A stretch of DNA of 64,000 nt from Methanocella arvoryzae MRE50 (GCF_000063445.1 NC_009464.1:1550001-1614000); one strand, 5' to 3'. Shown: positions 43,155 through 52,426, counted from the first letter of the stretch. The notes: generated by a model not told the origin, from the letters alone. Made by a program: numbers and translations.

Positions 43155-43823
43155 ATGAGGAAAAACATCACAGAAGAGTACCTGGAGACAATCCTGTACC
43201 TCACGAGGGGCGGAGCCCGGGCAAAAACTCGCGACATCGCGCAGGCCATGGGCATCAAGCCTCCCAGCGTAAGCGAGATGCTGCTGAAGCTGCGGGACCA
43301 GGGGTACATCGACTACATGCCCTACGAAGGCGCCGCGCTCACCGAAGAAGGCCGCGCCGAGGCGATAAGGATGGAGCGCAAGCACCAGCTGCTGGAAACG
43401 TTTCTGGTAGGCACGCTCGGCGTTGACACCGACACCGCCCACGACGAGGCGTGTGAGCTGGAGCACTCTGTATCAGATAACACGATGGAGAGGATCTGCT
43501 CGTACCTCGGGCACCCCCGGTACTGCCCTGACGACCACCCCATCACTAAGGGCGAATGCTGTGAGAAGGCAGACAGCGTTTCGATGCCCTTGCTCGAGCT
43601 GAACGAGGGCGAGGAGGGCGTCATCAGGGTGATCACCTTAGACAACAACACCCGGGACTACATGCTTTCGTTAGGCTTTCTGCCCGACGTGCCGGTGTAC
43701 GTCAAGAAAAAGCTCCCCTCCAACAGCCTGCTGGTCAGGATCAAGGGATCGGAAATTGCAATCGGCAGGGACATCGCCTGCAAGATTTTAGTCTCGAAGA
43801 CCGCGCCTAAAGTGATACCATGA
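43155..43823 (+). CDS. DtxR-family iron-dependent repressor with fused FeoA domain
   Basis: A 222-residue regulator. The N-terminal winged helix (EEYLETILYLTRGGARAKTR, recognition helix PPSVSEMLLKLRDQGYID) is followed by the metal-binding dimer domain, with metal ligands likely in HDEACELEHSVS and HPRYCPDDHP. The last 75 residues form a FeoA/SH3-like domain (LNEGEEGVIRVITL, IGRDIACKILV). It overlaps feoB by four bases (ATGA) and has twin operators upstream, so it probably represses itself and feoB when iron or manganese is plentiful. I start at ATG 43155; the frame extends to 43140 over the operator. Confidence 0.9.
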   Translation: MRKNITEEYLETILYLTRGGARAKTRDIAQAMGIKPPSVSEMLLKLRDQGYIDYMPYEGAALTEEGRAEAIRMERKHQLLETFLVGTLGVDTDTAHDEACELEHSVSDNTMERICSYLGHPRYCPDDHPITKGECCEKADSVSMPLLELNEGEEGVIRVITLDNNTRDYMLSLGFLPDVPVYVKKKLPSNSLLVRIKGSEIAIGRDIACKILVSKTAPKVIP

Positions 43824-45727
43824 GGCCCGAAAAAGCGCTCAAGGTAGCGCTCATTGGCAACCCCAGCGTGGGCAAGAGCACACTGTTTTCCAGGCTGACC
43901 GGCATCGGCGTCCTGATTTCGAACTACCCCGGCACCACCATGGAAGTGGCCCACGGCCGGGTGGTGCACGACGACATCCTGCTCGATCTTACGGATTTGC
44001 CGGGCATCTACTCGCTGGACACCCTGAACCCGGAAGAGAAGACTGTCCTCAACTACCTGAAAGAGGAAAAGCCCGACATCATCCTCAACGTGATCGACTC
44101 CACGAGGCTGGAGCGCAACCTTTACCTGACGCTGGAGCTGCTGGAGCTGGATACCCCGGTCATCGTCGCCCTCAACATGGTAGACGAGGCGGCCATGATA
44201 GGCATACAGATCGACCATGAGCAGTTCGCCGGCCTGCTGGGCACCGCCGTCATCCCGACCTCGGCCCAGAAAGGCACGGGCCTCGAAGAGCTGATGCACG
44301 CGTTCCGTACGCCGCACGCTGCCGACGGCCAGCGCCACGTGCGCTACGATCGCCACGTCGAGTCATACATAGAACAGCTCAAGGCCATGGGCCTGCGGCG
44401 GAATGAGGCCGTCCTCCTGCTATCCCACGGCAACACGGAGGGGCGCTCTGAAGACATAGCGACGGCTGTGGCGATCATGAGGGACGAGATCACCAGCTCT
44501 CACGAAGCGCCAGTTCTGGAAATCCTGGCCGGCAACAGGTACAGCGAAGCCGGCCTCATCGCCCGGAGCGTCATGCGGCACAAGCCCGCCTCTCAGATGT
44601 CGCTGCGGGAGCGCATCGACGACCTGCTGGTCAGCCCCCTGTGGGGCTTCGCCATCCTGGCAGCCATCATGCTGGCCATGCTCCTGACGGTCTTCTTCGT
44701 GGGCGGCTTCCTCGAAGAGCTGATCGTCGGCACCTTCGATCAATACATACTTCAACCGGTTACGGCCGCGCTGTCGGCGCACCCACTCATACAGGTCATC
44801 GTCGAGTACACCCTCATCGGGGTGCAGGCAGGCTTCGGCATCGTGGTGCCGTACATCATGACCTTCTACGTGCTCATGGCGCTGCTTGAAAACTCCGGCT
44901 ACCTGACCCGGGCAGCGTTCCTGCTGGACGAGATCATGCACAGGTTCAAGCTGCACGGCCGGGCCATGATCCCCATGATCCTCGGGTTCGGGTGCAGCGT
45001 GCCTGCCATCATGTCGACCAAGGCGCTGCAGACCCGCAGAGAACGGATTGTCACCTCGACGCTGGTCTGCCTGGTGCCCTGCTCCGCGAGAAGCATCGTC
45101 ATCCTCGACCTGGTCGCCAGCTTCGTCTCCATCTGGGCCGGGCTGTCGATCTACGTCCTCATGCTGATCATCGCCGTCGTCGTCGCCTGGCTTCTCGGGC
45201 GCATAGTGAAGGGCGAGGAAATGGGGCTGGTGCTGGAAATGGTGCCGCTCCGGGTTCCGGGGGTCAAGGACGTTGTGGAGAAGACGTGGATGCAGATGAA
45301 GGAGTTCATCTACGTCGCCTTCCCGCTGCTCATCGCTGGCAGCGCGGTCCTCGGCGTGCTCCAGTACGTCGGCTTCCTGGACTTGATGAACAGCCTGCTC
45401 TCCCCGATCACCACCGGCTGGCTGGGCCTCCCGGACTTCACCGCCACCGCGCTGATCTTCGGCATCCTCAGGAAAGAGATGGCGCTGGAGACGCTGGCCA
45501 TCATGGCGGGCACCGCAAACTTCAGCCTGGCGATGACGCCGCTGCAGATGTACGTGTTCGCGGTCTTCACCACGATCTACATGCCCTGCATCGCCTCGAT
45601 CGCCATGCTCAAAAGAGTCCTCGGCTGGAAGGACACCGCCTGGATCACCCTCCTGACCGTCGTCCTCGCGCTGCTCGTCAGCGGGCTGATAGCGCAGATC
45701 GTGCCCGTGATCATGAGCCTGCTATAA
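43820..45727 (+). CDS. feoB: Ferrous iron transporter FeoB
   Basis: A 635-residue Fe(II) importer. The N-terminal G domain has VALIGNPSVGKSTLFSRLTG (P loop), the switch NYPGTTME, DLPGIYSL and ALNMVDEA. The membrane part has the Gate motifs, with FGCSVPAIMSTKALQTRRER and VPCSARS in the first and ALIFGILRKEMALETLAIM in the second. Length is close to archaeal FeoB. No separate feoA gene is seen; the FeoA domain is fused to the regulator upstream. A hairpin with T6 follows at 45735-45766. Confidence 0.95.
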   Translation: MRPEKALKVALIGNPSVGKSTLFSRLTGIGVLISNYPGTTMEVAHGRVVHDDILLDLTDLPGIYSLDTLNPEEKTVLNYLKEEKPDIILNVIDSTRLERNLYLTLELLELDTPVIVALNMVDEAAMIGIQIDHEQFAGLLGTAVIPTSAQKGTGLEELMHAFRTPHAADGQRHVRYDRHVESYIEQLKAMGLRRNEAVLLLSHGNTEGRSEDIATAVAIMRDEITSSHEAPVLEILAGNRYSEAGLIARSVMRHKPASQMSLRERIDDLLVSPLWGFAILAAIMLAMLLTVFFVGGFLEELIVGTFDQYILQPVTAALSAHPLIQVIVEYTLIGVQAGFGIVVPYIMTFYVLMALLENSGYLTRAAFLLDEIMHRFKLHGRAMIPMILGFGCSVPAIMSTKALQTRRERIVTSTLVCLVPCSARSIVILDLVASFVSIWAGLSIYVLMLIIAVVVAWLLGRIVKGEEMGLVLEMVPLRVPGVKDVVEKTWMQMKEFIYVAFPLLIAGSAVLGVLQYVGFLDLMNSLLSPITTGWLGLPDFTATALIFGILRKEMALETLAIMAGTANFSLAMTPLQMYVFAVFTTIYMPCIASIAMLKRVLGWKDTAWITLLTVVLALLVSGLIAQIVPVIMSLL

Positions 45728-45734
45728 CTCCGGT

Positions 45735-45766
45735 GCTGGCGTTCCGGCGCCGGCGTCAGCTTTTTT
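45735..45766 (+). terminator. Terminator of the dtxR-feoB operon
   Basis: GCTGGCG...CGTCAGC forms a G+C-rich stem, followed directly by six T. Confidence 0.6.
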
Positions 45767-45828
45767 CATCCGTAGTTACGGAGACTTAAGGACAGGCGGC
45801 TATAAATTAACCGATTATGATAGAAGCC

Positions 45829-45837
45829 TTATATATA
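45829..45837 (+). promoter_or_regulatory. TATA box of the surface protein gene at 45869
   Basis: TTATATATA lies about 36 bases before the ATG, so the mRNA would have a leader of only a few bases. Confidence 0.5.
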
Positions 45838-45868
45838 CAGAATTATTTACAGGTATGCGACGATAAAT

Positions 45869-46894
45869 ATGACTGGCCTGTCGAAAATTACCCCCGTCAC
45901 CCTGGTGCTGCTTCTGATCATGACCGGGCTGAGCCCTGCATTTGCCGTAAACTCAGTTGAACTGGTCAGCCCCCCGCCCATGGATCCGGCATACCCGAAC
46001 CATGGTTCGGTCACCGGCAGAGTGATCACACAGAATGCCGGCCAGGGCATACCAGGAGCGTACGTGGCGATCGTGAACGGGGCGAACATATCCCAGGCGT
46101 ACTACGAGGGGCAGGCGGATGAGGACGGCTATTTCCAGTTCCCCCATGTCAATAACACTGTGGCAGGGGACTACCCCCGTCCCGTCTACCGGGTTTATGC
46201 CAGCCTGGCAGGATATGGCGAAGGCATGTCCGACCTGTTCGGCGTCGGAGAAAGATCGACGACCAGGGCTGATGTCGTCATAGCTGACTCTGGCAGGGCC
46301 TCGTCGGGCTTCGTCGTCCAGCACGTGCCCATGCCGGATGAGGTCAGGCTGAGCGCGCACCCTGACACGATCATGGCAGGAGGCAACCTGTCGGTGATTA
46401 CGGCTCAGCTGTACCTGAACGGCGCTCCGTATTCACGGTCGGGGGTCGTGATTACGTTCTTCGCCGATAACGACACGATCGGATACCTGCCTGCTGAAAA
46501 GAAGATAGCGACCGACTCGGACGGCCGGGCTACCATTAACCTGACCTCAGGCAATACCTCCGGCCAGGTCAACGTGACAGGGTATAGTAAGATCGGCATC
46601 AGCCGGAACATCACAGGCTCCTGTACGGTCTGCGTTGAGGGAACTACGGGCAGGGAGGTGTCGGTTACCGATATAAACGATACGGAAGCCTCTAACGTCA
46701 CTGAAATAGCGAACGGTAGCCACGAGAACGTTACATCGGAGACTACGCCAGGAAACCTCACGGAGGCCGACATCTCTGCGGCGCCAGAACCCACGCCTTC
46801 CTCGACAACGGGACTTTTATACCCGGCACTTCTGATACTACTGGTTGCAGTAGCAGGCTTTACCGTCTATATGCTGGCGTTCAGGAAAAAATAG
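45869..46894 (+). CDS. Surface protein with carboxypeptidase-regulatory-like and Ig-like domains
   Basis: A 341-residue exported protein. Residues 1-26 are a signal peptide ending PAFA. Residues 40-140 form a carboxypeptidase-regulatory-like beta-sandwich (VTGRVITQNAGQGIPGAYVA). A second, Ig-like (Big-type) domain follows (VRLSAHPDTIMAGGNLSVIT and SDGRATINLTSG). After a Thr/Asn-rich, heavily N-glycosylatable linker, one helix and the tail RKK anchor the C-terminus. It is the first of four adjacent surface-protein genes. It likely builds the cell envelope or binds ligands; no enzyme signature is seen. Confidence 0.7.
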   Translation: MTGLSKITPVTLVLLLIMTGLSPAFAVNSVELVSPPPMDPAYPNHGSVTGRVITQNAGQGIPGAYVAIVNGANISQAYYEGQADEDGYFQFPHVNNTVAGDYPRPVYRVYASLAGYGEGMSDLFGVGERSTTRADVVIADSGRASSGFVVQHVPMPDEVRLSAHPDTIMAGGNLSVITAQLYLNGAPYSRSGVVITFFADNDTIGYLPAEKKIATDSDGRATINLTSGNTSGQVNVTGYSKIGISRNITGSCTVCVEGTTGREVSVTDINDTEASNVTEIANGSHENVTSETTPGNLTEADISAAPEPTPSSTTGLLYPALLILLVAVAGFTVYMLAFRKK

Positions 46895-47071
46895 CCGATC
46901 AGCAGCCAGATGTCACATCATGCGGCCGGCCGGGCTATCCGTTATTTTTTTGGCCCCGGCCCTTTTCCTCCACACTTTTCGGGAAACGACGCCGCCAGCC
47001 TGTTAAATATCATGTAATTATTATATAAATGTTTAGCGTAGAGTAGCTTGTCGGATAAGCGGAGGCAGACG

Positions 47072-47968
47072 ATGAGCAAAGCGATCAATGTTACTCTAAT
47101 TACAGCGTTGATAGTCGTAACCGTTTGGGGCAGCATTATGCCCCACGCGTTCGCCGAGGAAACTTCGGGCAGCGTCAGGGGCTGCATCACAGTGAACGGC
47201 GTTCCGCAGCACGGCGTTTACGTCAGCGGCTTCGGCCTTTTCGACGTCACAGATGAGCAGGGCAGATACGAGCTGCCGTCCATCCCTAATGGCAGCAAGG
47301 GCACCATTACTGCAACATTTGCCGGATACTCGGTGGAAAGCGGAGAGCTGACATTCCTGAATCCGCCCTACCCCGAAGTGAACCTGAACATCGTCATGCC
47401 AGTAGTAACGCCCACCCCCACGCCCGTTATAACACCCACCCCAATTATTACCCCTGCTCCCACCATCACACCCACGCCCACCGTTACGCCAACTCCGACA
47501 ATTACACCTACGCCAACAGCCACGCATGCTCCGACCGCAACACCTACCCCAACTATAACACCCACGCCCACACCTACACCTACAATTACTCCTTCGCCAA
47601 CAGCCACGCCTGTTCCGACCGATACGCCTGTCGCCGGATACTCATTACCTGTGGGAACGGTGGTGTGGCCTCCGGCTGACATCTCGTGGGCCATGACAAG
47701 GGATAACGCAGGCGGAAACAATACGTTAGCACTGCAGGATAACCAGTCAAATGCCACCACTGCTGCTGAGGTAACGGATGCAGGCCTGTCCGGAGGCGGT
47801 TCTGCTCTGGCCCAGGACGCCGGCGCTCTATCATGGAAGCCAAATACCAGTTCTGGAACTGCTGCCAGTTTACCAGCCCTGCCTGTGGATATCCCGCTGT
47901 TCGCGCTGATCGTTGCCTGTGCAGCCTACGTCGGGTTTGTGGCCTACTCGGTGATAAGAAAGGGCTGA
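47072..47968 (+). CDS. Surface protein with carboxypeptidase-regulatory-like domain and long Thr-Pro linker
   Basis: About 298 residues. Signal peptide at residues 1-27 (ending PHAFA), then one carboxypeptidase-regulatory-like beta domain ([20 protein letters not shown] and [17 protein letters not shown]). A linker of about 80 residues is built from TPTP, TPTI and TPAPT repeats and is likely O-glycosylated. The C-terminus has one helix with [21 protein letters not shown] start at ATG 47072, which has GGAGG upstream; a TATA box (ATTATATAAAT, about 47018) precedes it. The C-terminal helix is like that of the next gene. Confidence 0.7.
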   Translation: MSKAINVTLITALIVVTVWGSIMPHAFAEETSGSVRGCITVNGVPQHGVYVSGFGLFDVTDEQGRYELPSIPNGSKGTITATFAGYSVESGELTFLNPPYPEVNLNIVMPVVTPTPTPVITPTPIITPAPTITPTPTVTPTPTITPTPTATHAPTATPTPTITPTPTPTPTITPSPTATPVPTDTPVAGYSLPVGTVVWPPADISWAMTRDNAGGNNTLALQDNQSNATTAAEVTDAGLSGGGSALAQDAGALSWKPNTSSGTAASLPALPVDIPLFALIVACAAYVGFVAYSVIRKG

Positions 47969-48129
47969 AAGCTGCGGTACTACCGCCGCCGGCCTAATAT
48001 ATTGGGTTTTTATTTAATAACATTTATAAAGTTGTTTTATACTAAATGTTCGTTAGCTAACGTATGTCTGCGACAGCGCATGCTGATCTTTGACTGCTTC
48101 AGCGGTCCGTGTGCTAAGGGAGGTTCATT

Positions 48130-48963
48130 ATGATCAGGGCAAGATATGTGACACTACTTATCGTCGGGGCACTTCTTCTCGGCACACTGGCCCAGCCGGC
48201 GGCCATCGCCAAACACACCGGCTACGACGGCGACGGCAGCCGCCTCGTAAGCTTCCTTACATCTCTGATCACCGACCATGAACCGGACGATAGAGAAGAG
48301 ACCAAAGTAAAGGACAGAGAAGACAAAGATAAAGAGAAGAGGGAGGAGAAGGACAACCACGACAGGAAGGGGGATGAAGAGACCAAAGTTAAGGACATGG
48401 GGGACATAGACGACGGTGAGGACGATAAGGAAGAGACCAAAGTAAAGGACGGGAAAGACAATGCATATAAGGATAGGCAGAAGGGCAGGAAAGGGCCCCG
48501 AGTAACACCGGCTCCAGCCCCATCGACTGCTCCTTCGCCTACGCCCACACCTGCCGCGACACCAGTGCCAACACCAGCGCCTACACCAGCGCCCACTCCA
48601 ACATCTACACCGGTGCCGGCACCAGCCCTGGCTCAGGAGCCGCCCGGCTTACGGGCACCCAATACGCCTCCGCTTAGCATCTCTTACCGGGAGCTGAACC
48701 CGCCCCCTCTGGAGTCAGAAACTGAAGCGGCGGATGACCAGGACAATTTGACCGGGAATCGTACTGCGGTAAGGGCGGACACGGTTTTGCCAGACGGTGC
48801 GTTGCTGGACGCCGTGAATCTCCCCGGCTGGAAAGCTAACGTGAGCGCCCAGCCTCCGGCATATGCAAGCGTGGACTTGCCAGCCGGAGCGCTTCTTTTT
48901 CTGACCCTCGCCTGTGCGGCGATAGTGGGCTACGTAGCTTATTCCATGATCTGGAAGGGGTAG
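48130..48963 (+). CDS. Surface protein with charged repeat region and Pro-rich linker
   Basis: A 277-residue protein. Signal peptide in residues 1-28, then about 75 residues of alternating Lys, Asp and Glu containing three EETKVKD repeats. This acidic-basic stretch could form a single charged alpha-helix or bind cations. A Pro/Thr/Ala-rich linker follows, and the C-terminal helix reads LTLACAAIVGYVAYSMIWKG, close to the previous protein. No carboxypeptidase-regulatory-like domain is seen here. GGGAGG lies upstream of the ATG. Confidence 0.65.
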   Translation: MIRARYVTLLIVGALLLGTLAQPAAIAKHTGYDGDGSRLVSFLTSLITDHEPDDREETKVKDREDKDKEKREEKDNHDRKGDEETKVKDMGDIDDGEDDKEETKVKDGKDNAYKDRQKGRKGPRVTPAPAPSTAPSPTPTPAATPVPTPAPTPAPTPTSTPVPAPALAQEPPGLRAPNTPPLSISYRELNPPPLESETEAADDQDNLTGNRTAVRADTVLPDGALLDAVNLPGWKANVSAQPPAYASVDLPAGALLFLTLACAAIVGYVAYSMIWKG

Positions 48964-48975
48964 TGGAGGCATGAA

Positions 48976-49509
48976 TTGACAGGAATATGGAGGGTGGCAA
49001 CTGCCGTAATACTGGTACTGCTTACATGCAGCGCGGTAGCACAGGTGGCTGCGGCAGATCAGCCCAGCATAATTCTGGGGCGGGTCACCGTCGACGGCCA
49101 TCCCCAGGAAAACGTCGTCGTCACAGGCTTCGGCTCGACCGCCATCACCGGGCCTGACGGCATGTACGTCCTGAAATTCCAGTCAGCCGGAGCAGGCGTG
49201 ATCAACGCCACCTACGACAACCACACTGCAAGCAGCGGCCTGATAGTCACCCCCACCAGCCCGGTGATCAGGGTAAAAGACCTTAACATCATCATTAATG
49301 GCATCGGCGCAGGCGCCATGACGGATAGCTCCTCCGCCGCTCATTCCCTCTACACCAAAGTCCTCGCCCCGACAGGCAATATCGATGACCTGAAGCCCGC
49401 AGGCCAGCAGCATCAGCCCTTCGACATTTCCAGATCCGGCATATACATCGCAGGAGCGATCAGTATTCTGTTTATCTGCTTCCTGGCCTACGTGATGATC
49501 AGAAAATAA
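48976..49509 (+). CDS. Surface protein with carboxypeptidase-regulatory-like domain
   Basis: A 177-residue protein starting at TTG 48976, with GGAGG seven bases upstream and only 12 bases after the previous stop. It has a signal peptide (ending VAAAD), one carboxypeptidase-regulatory-like beta domain (ILGRVTVDGHPQENVVVTG, ITGPDGMYVLKF), a short linker and a C-terminal helix ending YVMIRK. It is the shortest of the four surface proteins and lacks the Pro-rich linker. The tight spacing suggests the last three genes are co-expressed. Confidence 0.7.
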   Translation: MTGIWRVATAVILVLLTCSAVAQVAAADQPSIILGRVTVDGHPQENVVVTGFGSTAITGPDGMYVLKFQSAGAGVINATYDNHTASSGLIVTPTSPVIRVKDLNIIINGIGAGAMTDSSSAAHSLYTKVLAPTGNIDDLKPAGQQHQPFDISRSGIYIAGAISILFICFLAYVMIRK

Positions 49510-49511
49510 GG

Positions 49512-50255
49512 CTACAGCTCGATGATCATGTCGTCATGGCTGATCGTGACGTTGTCCGCCTCCCGGCCGACGAAGGCCTGCACCTGCCGCCGGCTCTCCG
49601 CCGTCGGGTAGAGCGAGGCGTTGAAGTGCACCAGCACCACCCTTTTTGCCCCCGACTTCTTCGAGACGACGACCGCGTCCTCCGGCGCCAGGTGGGGCCA
49701 GGAGGAACGCTGCTGGCCGGAGAGTGCCGAGCACTCTGTGATGAGAATGTCTGCATCCCTGCCCAATTCGATCAGGTTGTCGCACAATCCGGTGTCCGTG
49801 CAGTATGTGATGACCTTGCCCCCGAGCCGGAACCGGAAGCCCGTGCACGGGGAAACGTGCACCAGCGGCCTGAAGTCCTCGAGGAAAGGCACTGCCGCAA
49901 GGTCTTCGGGGAGCTCCCGGATATCGACTTTGAAGGGCATGCCGTCGATCGGCACCGAGTACGGCTGCCGCAGGACATCGCCGAGAATCTTCCGGGTGCC
50001 CTCCTGGCCGAAGATTTGCAGGCCCCGGGGGAAATTTAGCCGGACGATGGTGTGCAGGCCCCCGATGTGGTCGAGGTGGAAGTGGCTCAGAAAAAGATAG
50101 GCGGGCTTATCCTCGGTCATGTACCGGTCCAGCTTGTGGATGCCGTTGCCCGCGTCAAGGAGGATGTAGCCCTCCGGGGCGTCGATCAGCACGCAGACGG
50201 TGTTGCCGGTCTCGTTGTCGTACCAGCCGTTGGTCCCGAGGAAAATAACCTTCAT
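49512..50255 (-). CDS. MBL-fold metallo-hydrolase
   Basis: About 247 residues with the metallo-beta-lactamase fold. The metal-binding HxHxDH motif is FLSHFHLDHIGG, followed by the Asp in CTDTGLCDN and a His in VLVHFNASLY. The tRNase Z/phosphodiesterase-like variant lacks long inserts, so it may hydrolyse a nucleotide, RNA or metabolite. I start at ATG 50255, 9 bases after AAGGT; ATG 50261 is too close. A decayed partial copy lies at 54712-54853. It converges with the surface protein gene at 48976. Confidence 0.85.
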   Translation of the reverse strand: MKVIFLGTNGWYDNETGNTVCVLIDAPEGYILLDAGNGIHKLDRYMTEDKPAYLFLSHFHLDHIGGLHTIVRLNFPRGLQIFGQEGTRKILGDVLRQPYSVPIDGMPFKVDIRELPEDLAAVPFLEDFRPLVHVSPCTGFRFRLGGKVITYCTDTGLCDNLIELGRDADILITECSALSGQQRSSWPHLAPEDAVVVSKKSGAKRVVLVHFNASLYPTAESRRQVQAFVGREADNVTISHDDMIIEL

Positions 50256-50311
50256 GAACATTGACCTTGTATAAAGTTGTTCCCCCGGGATATTAGCTCT
50301 TCTGTCAGCAG

Positions 50312-50683
50312 TCAGGTGAACTGCTCGATAATCGCTCTTACACTCCGGTTAAACTCAGGTGTGGTACATATAAGGAGGACATAGGCCCTGCCCTTTTCAG
50401 TTAAAGTATAGGTCGTGACATTAGAATTAATATCTCCGGACAGCCGGGCGACCAGGCCTCTGGCAAGCAGCGAGCTCTCAGCATTATACCGCTTTCCCAT
50501 GCCCCACATAGCCCCCCTGACATGGGAGGGCCACGTGCCTACTACATTCGTGATCTGCTGAATATTGCGGGGCTCGCCGCAGACGAACAGGTAGACGAGA
50601 ATTTTCATACGAACGACGCTCTTTCGCATTGCATACATGATCTGGCAGTAGTCCTCATAATCGCTTTCTTCACCCATTGGCAT
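50312..50683 (-). CDS. Small winged-helix transcriptional regulator
   Basis: A 123-residue protein with a single winged helix: SVVRMKILVYLFVCGEPRNIQ leading into a recognition helix near WPSHVRGAMWGMGKRY, then TTYTLTEKGRAYVLL as the wing. It belongs to the archaeal type of small wHTH regulators; ligand and targets are unknown. It is divergent from the secreted-protein operon at 51079 and is the best candidate for its regulator. Start ATG at 50683 or 50677. Confidence 0.65.
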   Translation of the reverse strand: MPMGEESDYEDYCQIMYAMRKSVVRMKILVYLFVCGEPRNIQQITNVVGTWPSHVRGAMWGMGKRYNAESSLLARGLVARLSGDINSNVTTYTLTEKGRAYVLLICTTPEFNRSVRAIIEQFT

Positions 50684-51078
50684 CAGTTTGGTGTATAAAA
50701 GTAGGTAGCCATATAATTTATGTCACAAAACGTTAACGATTAAATAATTATTTTAAAAGCGGCATTTTCAGCCCTTGGAGGAAAACGACGGCATACGATT
50801 TTACGGCTTTTAACAATTGCAAAAGTATCTGCCCTCCCCGATATAAATACCAGAGAAGCCATAACAAGTACATGCAACCCGAGCGCATGATGTAATGCTT
50901 GCCACGAGAGTTGCACATCAAAAGGAGGGGATTAAAGAGACATAAAAGCGATGTGAGTGCATTTGAGATGCTACGAATAGGCCGGAAGGCTCAGGCCGCC
51001 AGACAGAGGTCCAATATCGGCCTGGCAGGCGTAAGCCATCCGAGACAAAAGACTGAATACCCCCAAAGGAGGAATTCA
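50684..51078. promoter_or_regulatory. Divergent promoter region and long leader of the secreted-protein operon
   Basis: A TATA box (GATATAAAT, about 50858) directs a rightward transcript with a predicted leader of about 190 bases. The leader holds two strong ribosome sites, AAAAGGAGGGG (about 50921) and AAAGGAGGAA (51065). The second serves the ATG at 51079; the first has no good start after it, though a 16-codon frame runs from 50895 across it. A leftward TATA-like box (about 50713) serves the regulator gene. Confidence 0.45.
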
Positions 51079-51546
51079 ATGCTTAAGTACAAACTACCAT
51101 TAGTGATCATATCAGCATTATTACTTTCGGTGATTGCAAGCGGAAACGCGTTTGCATACTCCTGGAGTAGTAATGACGGAATAGAAAAATCAAGAGCAAA
51201 CGACTTCAACAGTCCGCAGTGGAGAAGTACCATCAGTCAGACGATCTCCGTCAGCAACGGCGTAACCCTGTCGTGGGGAAACGAATGGAAGAATGACTAC
51301 TCCGCTCCACTGTTTTACAAATGCCAGTGGAGTTCTGGATGTGCAGGTGGCGGCTCCTTCGAATCTTCAGGCACATTGCCAGCGTATTACGGTGTAAGTA
51401 GTACGGTGTCTATGTATTCCGGTGCAGTGAATATGCCCTACTCGGGATACACTGATACGTTAAACAACAACCACCTGTATAAAGACGATAACCCGTACTG
51501 GAAGGGTACCGACTTCAACACAGCGCAGCGTATGACCAGATCTTAA
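51079..51546 (+). CDS. Secreted protein of unknown function
   Basis: A 155-residue protein. Residues 1-25 are a clear signal peptide (YKLPLVIISALLLSVIASG, cleaved after AFA). The 130-residue mature part is rich in Ser, Tyr, Trp, Asn and Gly, with two Cys (FYKCQWSSGCAGGG) that could form one disulfide. No helix or anchor is seen, so it is probably released. I recognise no family. AAAGGAGGAA precedes the ATG. T-rich runs follow the stop, so its mRNA may be made in excess over the permease genes downstream. Secreted proteins placed before ABC-2 permeases are often exported effectors or bacteriocin-like; that is inference. Confidence 0.7.
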   Translation: MLKYKLPLVIISALLLSVIASGNAFAYSWSSNDGIEKSRANDFNSPQWRSTISQTISVSNGVTLSWGNEWKNDYSAPLFYKCQWSSGCAGGGSFESSGTLPAYYGVSSTVSMYSGAVNMPYSGYTDTLNNNHLYKDDNPYWKGTDFNTAQRMTRS

Positions 51547-51548
51547 TA

Positions 51549-51572
51549 TTTTTTCTTTTTTCTTTTTTCGGA
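51549..51572 (+). terminator. T-rich terminator between the secreted-protein and permease genes
   Basis: Three runs of six T lie within 24 bases, which is an archaeal intrinsic terminator pattern. Partial read-through would give less permease than secreted protein. Confidence 0.55.
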
Positions 51573-51580
51573 GGCTAAAC

Positions 51581-52426
51581 GTGAGCAACTTGGGTAGTAT
51601 CGCAAAAAAAGAGTGCGTTGACCTTATCAACAGTAAAATTGTACTGCTGGGCGCTGCGGTGTTGCTACTTTACGTCGGCGTAAACCTGTACGAATATCAT
51701 CATGCCCTTTCGAGCGGCCTGATAAAAAACATAGAGTTCAGTAGTTCCGTTCTTTCAGCCATGTGCACGCTGACGCTTTACGGCAGCTTTTTCTCCGTTA
51801 TCATCGGGTTCTCCAGCATAGCTAACGAAAAGAAAAATCACGCCCTAAATACTCTAATCGTCAAGCCGCTGTACAGAGACACGATCATAAACGGAAAGCT
51901 CCTCGGGGCCTGCTGCTTTATGTCTCTCGTTTTCGGGTTCGCCCTGCTCATATACGTATCGGGGCTGCTCATGCTTTCCGGGGAATATATCTCTACCTTC
52001 ATCCTCGACTTCGCGGCAAAGATCGCTTTTGTCTACCTGCTGTCGCTGATCTACGATCTCATCTTTGTCACGCTTTCGATGACCGTCGCGATCATCGTAG
52101 ACAAACAGGCGATTGCGTTAATCATATCCACATTGATAGTTGAGATGTTCGATTTCATAGTCGGTGTTAACGTAACTCAAACCATATCTCACATAATAAA
52201 TTCAATTATGCCAGTAAACATGGATGCAATTGAATACTTCATCGTCCTGTTATCACCGAAAGGAGTTATAGGCTTAATAATTAATAACAGTAACATTTTC
52301 AGCCCGATTTACGGCGTCTGTGATGTTATCGGATCGTTGAGCAGTTACGTCATCAGGCTATGCCTTTACCTCTTTTTATCGGTCATAGTATGCTACATGG
52401 TATTTATGAGGAGGGATATAGTATGA
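51581..52426 (+). CDS. ABC-2-type permease, subunit A
   Basis: A 281-residue membrane protein with about six helices and the ABC-2 signature NEKKNHALNTLIVKPLYRDT followed by IINGKLLGACCF. GTG 51581 follows GGAGG. It overlaps the second permease by four bases. No nucleotide-binding protein is encoded nearby, so the ATPase must lie elsewhere or is missing. Permeases of this type (NosY/GldF-like) move peptides, lipids or polysaccharides. G+C is lower than in core genes. Confidence 0.8.
   Translation: MSNLGSIAKKECVDLINSKIVLLGAAVLLLYVGVNLYEYHHALSSGLIKNIEFSSSVLSAMCTLTLYGSFFSVIIGFSSIANEKKNHALNTLIVKPLYRDTIINGKLLGACCFMSLVFGFALLIYVSGLLMLSGEYISTFILDFAAKIAFVYLLSLIYDLIFVTLSMTVAIIVDKQAIALIISTLIVEMFDFIVGVNVTQTISHIINSIMPVNMDAIEYFIVLLSPKGVIGLIINNSNIFSPIYGVCDVIGSLSSYVIRLCLYLFLSVIVCYMVFMRRDIV

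Noticed and set aside
47368-47760. 130-codon minus-strand frame rich in Gly and Val
   Set aside because: It is the antisense image of the Thr-Pro repeat linker.
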